Source of the DNA: Chrysoporthe austroafricana
Lineage: Eukaryota > Ascomycota > Sordariomycetes > Diaporthales > Cryphonectriaceae
DNA length: 64,000 nucleotides
Assembly: GCA_001051155.2 (NCBI GenBank)
Contig: JYIP02000003.1
Span: 5,146,001-5,210,000, forward strand
Direction of reading: 5' to 3'
The translations under genes and the position numbers were made by a program. Under the pieces are notes generated by a model. It was not told where the DNA came from. It did not search any database and saw nothing but the letters and a program-made list of their open reading frames with translations. Shown here piece by piece: positions 56,301 to 64,000 of this stretch. Each line of letters starts with the position of its first letter. The stretch's first letter is position 1.

Positions 56301-57899
56301 CTTGAAAATTTTTCCAAATAATAATTTTGCTATTTATAATAAATATAATTATTAAATTAATATAATCGTTTTAATTTTTATAAAATCGGAATTGCTTTAT
56401 AATTATATCTTTAAATTCCTTATTAATACTAATAGGCAATGCTATAAGTTTAAATAAATTAAGTCGATATGCTTAAAGATTTTTAAATTGCTTATAATTA
56501 AATAATAAATTTCGAAAATTATTGCTATTACTTTCGTTAAAATCCGATAAATCCGATAGTTTATTTGGCTTATTAATTAGTTTTTCTTATAAATTAGAAT
56601 TAATTTCAATATCCGGCTAAAAACCCGAAAATAATTTTTAGTTTATTTAACTTCTTATTTCTAATATAAATATTTGTCGGATATATTCTTTAATATTAAG
56701 AAATACCGGTTTAATAAAACGATATCCGTTATTAGCATATTATTTCGTAACCGAAATAAGAAAGAATTCCTTAATAAGTTCCGATTAAAGCGCTTATATA
56801 TTAAAAGCTTATTGCAATCGGAATATTCTTTTAAACTTAATATATACTGCCCCTTTCGAAATAAAGCTATTTTAATAAATTGCTTTTATTTCGAATTATT
56901 ATAAAAACTAATTTAATAAGCTAATAATTAAAAGAAAAAGGGTTAAGTATTTTTAAAAGATAATAATGCAATTATCCGATTTTCTTTTATAATTTTCTTT
57001 TCCGAAAAGCTAAAAATAATCCGATAAATCCGATTAAAGTATTAATATACTTTTTGCTATAAAATTTATAAAATTAGCTAGAATAATTATAATAGAATTT
57101 TATTTGGAAATATTCCGATTTTAAGCTTTTATTAAAAAAGAAGAAATACGTTTATTTTCTGAAATTAATTATTTTCTTTTGCTTTTATCTATTTTTCTTA
57201 TTATAATTAAAAAACTTTCAGATTTATTAATAAATCTAAAATTTAAATTTTCGGTTAAATATTTTAATAAATAAATATATTTAATTCTATTATTAATATT
57301 AATATATTCAAATATATAATGCTTTCAATTTTCGATAAATTATTGCTAAATTAATTTTTCTAATAAATTTTCCGAATTATTAAATCGAAAAGTATTTTCG
57401 CTTTTATTTATTTCTATAAGCATTTATTATCGCTCTTTTTCTATTATCGCTTTAGCAAGCTTCCGAAATTTTCGATATTTAAAAAAATCCTTTTAGAATA
57501 TATTATTCTTTCTTATTTACTAGGATAAATTCTTATCGAAATTCGAATTTTTTTCCCTTTTAAGTTTATTGCTTAAGCAATAAAGATTATTTTTGCTTAA
57601 TTACTTATGCTTTTATTTTCTGCAAAAATATATTAGCTTCTTTAAAATTCTATTTTGCTTTTTCGTATCGATCGGCTAAAAGTTTCCAATCGATAAAAGC
57701 GTATACGATTTCGAAAAAGATTTTAATATTCAATATAATTTAATCCTTTATTTTAAAAGTATTCAAAGCTTATATAAACTTATATATTTAAACGGAATAT
57801 TTAATTTCGATATAATTAATAAGCTGCAATAATAAAATATTATTGCTAATAATTGCTATAATAAATTAGCAATAAATTATTAATAAATAATTATAATAT

Positions 57900-58052
57900 T
57901 TTTTATAGAAATGCTATTTTTATAGAAATCGATATTTTATAAAACCGATATTTTTATAAAAACCGATATTTTTATAGAGCTAATACTTTTATAAAAACTA
58001 ATATTTTATAAAACCGATATTCTTATAAGAATTATTATTTTATAAAGCTAAT
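57900..58052 (-). repeat. G2 leader tandem repeat, copy 2
   Basis: Eight or nine degenerate units containing ACCGATATTTTTATAAAA, inverted relative to 35491-35645. It confirms that the array is a fixed part of the G2 leader. Confidence 0.75.
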
Positions 58053-58101
58053 AATTAAGATTCAATTACGTAATAAAAGCATATAAAGTATAGCTATTAA
58101 T

Positions 58102-58282
58102 TGATAATAAATATATTAAAATATATTATAAAATATAGTTTTCTTAAAAAAGTAAATTATATTAAAAGTATATTAAAGTATTATATAAGCTTTCTAGTAA
58201 AAGTATAGCATTTACTTAATAAATTCATTGCGTATTTATTAAGGAATTTACTATAAATTTATTATATTTATAAGTTTTGCTA
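58102..58282 (-). repeat. G2 5' LTR of copy 2
   Basis: The reverse complement starts TAGCAAAACTTATAAAT and ends TTATTATCA (CA end kept). One ~24-bp internal repeat present in the other three G2 LTRs is missing. The internal sequence beyond it, ATTAATAGCTATACTTTATA, matches the leader at 35442 onward. Confidence 0.72.
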
Positions 58283-59660
58283 TTATAAAAGATAAAAATA
58301 ACTCGTTATAAGAAAAAAAGGCTCTTTTTATAATATAGCTATAAATAATAGCAATTTAGACTATTTAACTAATCTGTTAAATATTAAGGAAATAAACTTA
58401 AAAAGGTTTCTTTTAAATTATTATTTCGAACGATAATAGAAAACGATAATAGAAAAGGAATTTAATATATCGAATATTAGCGTTCCGACACTAAGCGTTA
58501 TATTTGAAAAAATAGAATAGCAAAATAAGCAGCCGGATAATTTATTAATCTTAATACCCGAAAAAGAACTTAATACGGAAAAATCGATAGCTTAATATGC
58601 AAAGCAGAAAAGTTAAAAGCGCAATAACTGGATAACTAAGCATACGAAAGTCGAGCACTTTATTTACGGGCTTACTTTATAAAAACTCTTTTAAAGCATT
58701 TTATTTCAGAATAATAAATACAAACTTTAAGAAAATAAACGAATTAATTACTTATACTCTTATTATTATAAACTTGCTTAAATATATTATATATATTATA
58801 CTTGCCAAATATATTTTAGCAAGAAAGTCAAATACAATTAATTTTCAATTAAAGAATAAAATTAATTGATTTAGCTTATTATAGAATTTTAAAGCAAATG
58901 AAAAAAAGTTTTGCATATCGAAAATAATAACGCTTATATAAAATTACTTAACAATTATTTATAAAAATATATTTAAAGAAAAAGGATATAAGAATAATGC
59001 GATATTATAGCATGCGTTATTTATATATAAGATAAAGCTAAAAAATAGCATAAATTGCAAAAGCTTAAGAAAATAAAATAATATAGCTAAAGCTAAGCAA
59101 AAAAACTAGCAAAGCAAGTAGCGAAACAAGCTTAAAATACTTTAAAAAAGAAAGATTGCTTATAAAAAGATAATAGCTAATTAGGATTATAAAATCCCTA
59201 TACGCTATTATTAAAGAAAACGAAAAATATATTATTTTAAATATATATAATAAGCAATAATATAGCGCATTATTAAATAGCGGCATATAAAAAAATTTTA
59301 TTTTGCTAGAAATCGTTAATAGAGAACGGATTTTCTAAATATAGAAAAAGGATTTTTATAAACTTAATACTATAGAAAGAAAAGCAATTGCATATAACTT
59401 TAATATAATCGATACGAAAACTAATTACTTATTTATTTCGATTTAAAGCTTTATAATAAAAACTACTTTCGATATTACAAATACGGTATAATATAAGTTA
59501 ATCTTAAAAATATTTTGATTTAAAGAATATAATTTTCGAAGTGATTAAACTATTAGCTAGATTTTATAAAAATAAGCCGTATTTATTAAAAGAATTATAA
59601 TTAACAGAAAAGAAAAATCTTAATTATTGAAAATAGCATTAAAAATATACATTCAAATAA
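58283..59660 (+). mobile_element. G1 fragment (gag end to protease region) split by two insertions
   Basis: This plus-strand segment aligns with 61,285-62,665 of the next G1 copy from end to end. It starts exactly where the G2 5' LTR ends (58282) and stops exactly where a G1 LTR begins (59661). The missing continuation corresponds to the sequence after CATTTAAATAA at about 62,665. It is thus the oldest layer at this place, hit first or later by G2 on the left and by a G1 element on the right. Confidence 0.75.
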
Positions 59661-60107
59661 TATTATAACTTAATATGCAAACCAGAGCATGCAAGCTTAG
59701 GAATGACCATTAAGAAAGGACAAACCAGTATTAGCTTATTAAAAGAAACTTATATTAATTATATAATTACGGGTTAAAGTTAAATAAGATAAAAATTATT
59801 GAATTATTAAATAATCTAATAAGCCAAGCTTACCCAATTATTTAATAAGCCAATAATCCAGATTAAAAAGCTAGATATATAAAGATAGAATATTTATTAA
59901 ATAGATTATTATAGCTCTTTAATCGTAAATCTAAGTACTATTTGGACCCTATTATACTTTCAAATAATAGCCCCTTAAGCTTATAAACCTTACGATTAGT
60001 TTATTTGAACGTATTTCAGTATTTAAAGCTATATTTAATACCGCTTTTGCTAGTATAAACCTTTTGACTTTATAGTTTATCCTAAAATTATTGTAGCATT
60101 TATAATA
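59661..60107 (+). repeat. G1 5' LTR of copy 4 (447 bp)
   Basis: Starts TATTATAACTTAATATG, ends AGCATTTATAATA. The telomere-like pair is eroded to GGGTTAAAGTTA (about 59771-59782). The last ~220 bases match the R/U5 side of the other G1 LTRs. Confidence 0.82.
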
Positions 60108-60189
60108 TTTTTACGACTCTTATTCAAAAACGGTTTAGTATATACCTTTTGAGCAATATCTGAAATATAATAGCGCTTTAAATTCTATC

Positions 60190-61250
60190 TTTTTTTAGCA
60201 ATTAAGCTTTTCAGGAAAAAGTCCTAGCTATCCTTATTAACGAATAGCTTTAATAACAAAACTTGGCCTTATATTAATAACTTGAAAAAGTTAAGAATAA
60301 AGTTTTCCGCTTTAATGCTTTCTAATAGGCTAAGGCTTTCAAGTTTGATAAGCTTAAGCTTTATAAAGGCATTCAAAAAGATTTCCAGGCTTTTTTAATG
60401 CAATTCAAAGCCTATTTCAAGCATTATAATGCTTAGTTTAAAACTATTTATAACAAAATTGATTTCGCGGGAAATCGTTTTGAAAAGACTGCCTTTCGAT
60501 AATAGGAATTAACTTTCCGTAACTATTTGAATAATAGCGAAAACTTCCATTCCGAAAATACTAAATGCATTTTCCAGCATTACGCAAACTTTGAATTAGT
60601 CTTTACTAAAACTTTTAAGAACCCGGATAAATAATGCATTGCAATATAGCAATTGGAAGCATTCCGGCAAATCGGCTCGATTGCGAATTATATAGCTAAG
60701 TTCAAGCAAATTATTGCTTATCTGGATTACGAAAATAAACTCTTTATAAATACTTATTATACGGGATTTAAAGAAGAAATTAAGGATAAGTTTTACAAAA
60801 AAAAACCAATTCGAAAAATTTAATAAATTTATTAATAAAGCAGTTCGTATTGATAACCGGCTTTACGAATAGCGTTAATAATAATAGAAGAATTATAATA
60901 GCATCCCGAAATATTAACTTAATTCGGGAAAATGCAAATTTTAGCAGAAAAACCGAAATAGCATAGCTTATTCAAATACGATATATACTAAATTTATAGA
61001 ATTAAATACTTTTATACGGGAATAATGCAAGGGAATTATTTGCTATAATTGCAATAAGAAAGGCTATATCGTATGCAATTATTATTAGGAAAAGAAGAAA
61101 TGAAATTGGAAATTAATTTTAGAAAAATAAGCTAATATTATATAATAATAAGAATTCAATTAACTGCATAATAATATCTTACCGGAATAAATAGCAGACT
61201 TTGATTATAGCAATATAAGCTGGATAGCTTGCTATTAGAATTATTGTTTA
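60190..61250 (+). pseudogene. G1 gag of copy 4 with zinc knuckle remnant
   Basis: The plus strand reads KLYKGIQKDFQAFLMQFKAY, FKTIYNKIDFAGNRFEKTAF, LTFRNYLNNSENFHSENTK, QHYANFELVFTKTFKNPDK and KQIIAYLDYENKLFINTYYT. It then shifts frame at an A8-9 run near 60,800 (FYKKKPI). Near 61,030-61,090 it reads ICYNCNKKGYIVCNYY, the CCHC zinc knuckle CxxCxxxGHxxxxC with His now Tyr. Gag forms the capsid; the knuckle binds element RNA. Stops and the A-run shift inactivate it. Confidence 0.82.
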
Positions 61251-64000
61251 TTGTATTTCTCGGTAAAAAAAGGTTTAGAATAGTTTTTATATAAGTTTAA
61301 AAAATAAAAGCAATTCGCTATAAGAAAAAAAGGCCTTATTTACGATACGGCTATAAATAGCAATAATTCGGACTATTTAAGCAATTTTTAAATATTAAGG
61401 AAACAGATTTAGGAAAGTTTCCTTTAAATTATTACTTTAAATAATAATAGGAAGCAATAGTAAAGGAAGAAATTAATATATAACGAGCGGAAAGATTTAT
61501 ATTAAGCGCTATATTCGAAAAAATTATATTACAAAATAAGCAGCTAGATAATTTACCAACCTTTATATTCGAAAAAGAATTAAGTATAAAAAAAAGATAA
61601 TTATTAATACGAAAAGCAAGAACGATTAAAGCAAAATAACTGGACATTCAAGTATATAAAGATTAAATATTTTATTTATAAGCTTATATTATAAGAACTT
61701 TTCCAAAGCATTCTATTCTAGAATAGCGGATATAAACTTTAAGAAAACGGAAGAATTAATTATTTATACTTTCGTTATTACGAACTTGCTTGAATATATT
61801 ATATCTATTATAATTGCTAAGCATATTTTAACGAGAAAGTCAAATACAATTAGTTTCTATTTAAGGAATAAGATTAGTTAATTTAATTTATTATAAAATC
61901 CCGAAGAAAATACAGAAAGGTTTTGCATATTAAGAATAATAATGCCCATATTAGATTACTTAATAATTATCCGTAAAAGTGCATTTAAAGAAGAATAATA
62001 TAAAAATAATGCTATATTATAGCGTATTCTATTTATATGCAAAACAAGGCTAAAGAATAGCATAAATTGCGAAAAGCCGAAAAGGCGAAGCAATACGGCT
62101 AAAGCTAAACGAAAAAACTAGCAAAGCAAGTAGCGAGAAAAGCTTAAAATACCCTAAAAGAGAAGGATCGCTTATAATAGAATAATAGCCGATCAGGATT
62201 ATAAAATCCTTATGCGCGACTATTAGAGAAAACGAAAAATATATTATACTGGACCTATATATTAACGGGCAGCAATACGGCGCATTTTTGAATAGCAGCA
62301 TATAAAGAAATTTCATTTTGTTAAAAATCGTTAATAAAGAACGAATTCTCTGGATATAGAAAAAAAATCCTTATAAGTTTAATATTATAAAAGGAAAAGC
62401 GATTATATATAACTTTAATATAATCGATACGGAAACTGATTATTTACTTATTTCGACTTAAAGCTTTATAATAAATACTATTTTCGATATTATAAATATA
62501 GCATAGCATAAATTAATTTTAAGAATACTTTAATTCAAGAAATATAATTCTCGAATCGATTAAATTATTAGCCAGATTTTATAAGAATAAGTTATATTTA
62601 TTGAAAAGGTTGCAATTAATAGAAAAAAGAAAGTCTTAATTACTGAAAATAATATTAGAAATATGCATTTAAATAAGCTCAAATATACTCTTAAAGCAAA
62701 AAGACTTGTTAAAGCATAAGGAAAAGTTATAAATATTTCGAACTTATAAATATAAATTGAAAACGAATTAGAAATTCAAGCAATTAGCGATTAATAGAAA
62801 GCTAATTTAGCGTAAAGCGTTATAAAGCTATACGGATTATAGAATTATAAGGAAATATTGCTTCCAAAATAATAAATATAAAGAAATTACGGGAAGAAAT
62901 TTGGGCTAATAAATAATAAATACTTAAAATTATTAAAAATTAAGCTTTACAAATAATAATAAGAAACAAGAGAAGCAAAATACGCTTAATAATACTTTTT
63001 ATTTTTCCAAATCTCAGAAAATAAAGAAAGATTATTATTTAAACTTAAGAATATATTAAAAAAATATTATAAATTTAAGAAACTATAGCAAAAGAAATTC
63101 GATATTAGCTTATTAGAATATAACCCGTATAATTATAAGATTCTTTTAAAAGAAAGAACTAAATTACAGAATTATCCTATTTATAAGCTTAATTAAGCAA
63201 AACTCGAAATATTTAGAGAATATATTAATAAGAATTTGAAAAAAAGTTATATACGAAAATTATAATTACTTGCAAGATATTTAATCCTATTTATATTCAA
63301 GAAAAATAGCAAGCTACGATTTTGTATAAACTACTAATAGCTTAACGATATTACGATTAAAAATCGCTATTTTCTATTCTTAATAAGAGAAATACAGGAT
63401 CGATTAATTGGAATAAATTAGTTTATTATATTCGATTTCAAAAAAGGATATTATTATATCCGGATTAAAGAAAACGATATTTAGAAAATAGCTTTCAGGA
63501 TTCGTTACGGATATTTTGAATATATAATCTTACCTTTTAAACTTATTAATACTCCCGTATCTTTCTAAGAAATAATTAATAGCGTCTTTCGCGAATATTT
63601 AAATACTATTATTATTGTTTATTTTAATAATATCTTTATTTATTCGAAAGATTTCGAATTATATAAGCAATATATATAATAAGTATTTCAGATTTTATAA
63701 AATAATAAATTCTTTATTAAATTAAGCAAATATTATTTTTACAAATAAAAAATTAATTATTTCGGCTATATAATAAAGCTAAAGAAGATTAATATATAAA
63801 AAAATAAAGTTTAAATAATAAAAGAATAGCTTATATTGGAAAAGATTAAAGAAATTAAAGCATTTTTCGGATATACTAACTTTTACCGATAATTCATTCG
63901 GGATTATAGCAGAATTGCATGCCCTTTTACAGATTTTACGAAAAAAGACCGAAAATTCAAATAGACTTAAGAAATATAAGAAGCATTCAATAAAATCAAA
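61251..64000 (+). pseudogene. G1 pol of copy 4 (protease and RT), partial
   Basis: This is the continuation of copy 4. The protease segment near 62,270 should carry the DSG/DTG site but reads through stops. RT near 63,300-63,900 reads SINWNKLVYYIRFQ and IYNLTF, with the catalytic motif IVYFNNIFIYSKDFELYKQY at about 63,618 (FDD changed to FNN). It ends with the TNFYR.FIRDYSRI-like segment and TDFTKKDRKFK at the window edge. RNase H and integrase lie outside. Confidence 0.78.

Larger units (their letters stand above)
53370..58282 (-). mobile_element. Ty3/Gypsy family G2, copy 2, 3'-truncated and inverted
   Basis: Minus strand from right to left: 5' LTR (58102-58282, 178-181 bp, lacking one internal ~24-bp segment), leader with the tandem repeat (57900-58052), gag (about 57,700-55,150), protease and the first part of RT, ending at 53,370 within RT. 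The protease reads VYYSSSYIYIKAIAKVYSNR and ICINISASYYTIAEKLLAHF in a 72-codon open frame at 54814-55032. The RT motif near 53,400-53,425 reads FINDIVIYL, so one Asp of the DD pair survives. RNase H, integrase and 3' LTR are absent. Confidence 0.78.
59661..64000 (+). mobile_element. Ty3/Gypsy family G1, copy 4, 5' part, runs off the window
   Basis: A 5' LTR (59661-60107), leader, gag, zinc knuckle, protease and RT on the plus strand. The leader after the LTR (TTTTTACGACTCTTATTC) is shared with copies 2 and 3, so it marks the primer-binding side. It inserted into an older G1 fragment of the same orientation. Confidence 0.85.

Noticed and set aside
21155..64000. AT-rich DNA as a mitochondrial genome or nuclear copy of one
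   Set aside because: It contains Gypsy and Copia pol genes, LTRs and a target duplication, with no mitochondrial genes, and CpG is retained while CpA is depleted, as RIP predicts.
1..64000. CRISPR array, bacterial operon or phage genes
   Set aside because: No regularly spaced direct repeats with unique spacers, no ribosome-binding-site-led gene clusters and no prokaryotic gene families are present; the content is fungal.

Overview
The window looks like a filamentous ascomycete (Pezizomycotina) chromosome segment that has been heavily eroded by repeat-induced point mutation (RIP). Three things point there. The recognisable families are fungal: a FunK1-type kinase, a DUF3435/C2H2 protein, an FHA-domain kinase, fungal Ty3/Gypsy chromoviruses and a fungal Ty1/Copia element. 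TpA is very abundant while CpA/TpG is scarce, and CpG survives. Nearly every long reading frame is cut by TAA/TAG codons where Gln or Trp is expected, with matching His-to-Tyr, Cys-to-Tyr and Asp-to-Asn changes at conserved positions. I cannot name the species.

The layout has two compartments. From 1 to about 21 kb the DNA has moderate GC and carries a run of decayed genes on both strands: ankyrin-repeat remnants, a multi-pass membrane protein with an 8-residue repeat tail, a nearly full-length FunK1 kinase, a tRNA-like relic, an unknown 800-codon gene, several coiled-coil or unknown small genes, an FHA-domain protein kinase and, at the right edge, a DUF3435 protein with C-terminal zinc-finger remnants (18,584-20,748, minus strand). 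DUF3435 is the family that contains the captain tyrosine recombinases of Starship giant transposons. The gene sits at the edge and reads into the gene-bearing block, which is the usual geometry of a Starship 5' end, so the block could be eroded cargo. That is inference.

From about 21.2 kb to the end the DNA is extremely AT-rich and consists almost entirely of nested retrotransposons. Family G1 is a chromodomain Ty3/Gypsy element, seen as a 3' end at 21.2-22.9 kb, a fragment at 22.9-23.7 kb, a long copy at 27.4-34.7 kb with two unlike LTRs, a complete copy at 42,078-49,358 with 432-bp LTRs and a 5-bp target duplication, a fragment at 58.3-59.7 kb, and a copy entered at 59,661 that runs off the window. 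Family G2 is a second Ty3/Gypsy family with ~205-bp LTRs (35.2-50.2 kb, split by the complete G1 copy; and 53.4-58.3 kb inverted). A Ty1/Copia pol lies at 23.7-26.2 kb.

The most distinctive observation is a conserved antisense gene in G1. Between the end of pol and the 3' LTR, on the strand opposite to gag-pol, each copy that retains this region has a 177-181-codon frame with a Cys-rich (zinc-cluster-like) N-terminus, a coiled coil and a conserved acidic tail. G1 LTRs also carry two adjacent telomere-like units, (TTAGGG)2, at a fixed place. An unidentified decayed frame lies at 50.8-51.8 kb.
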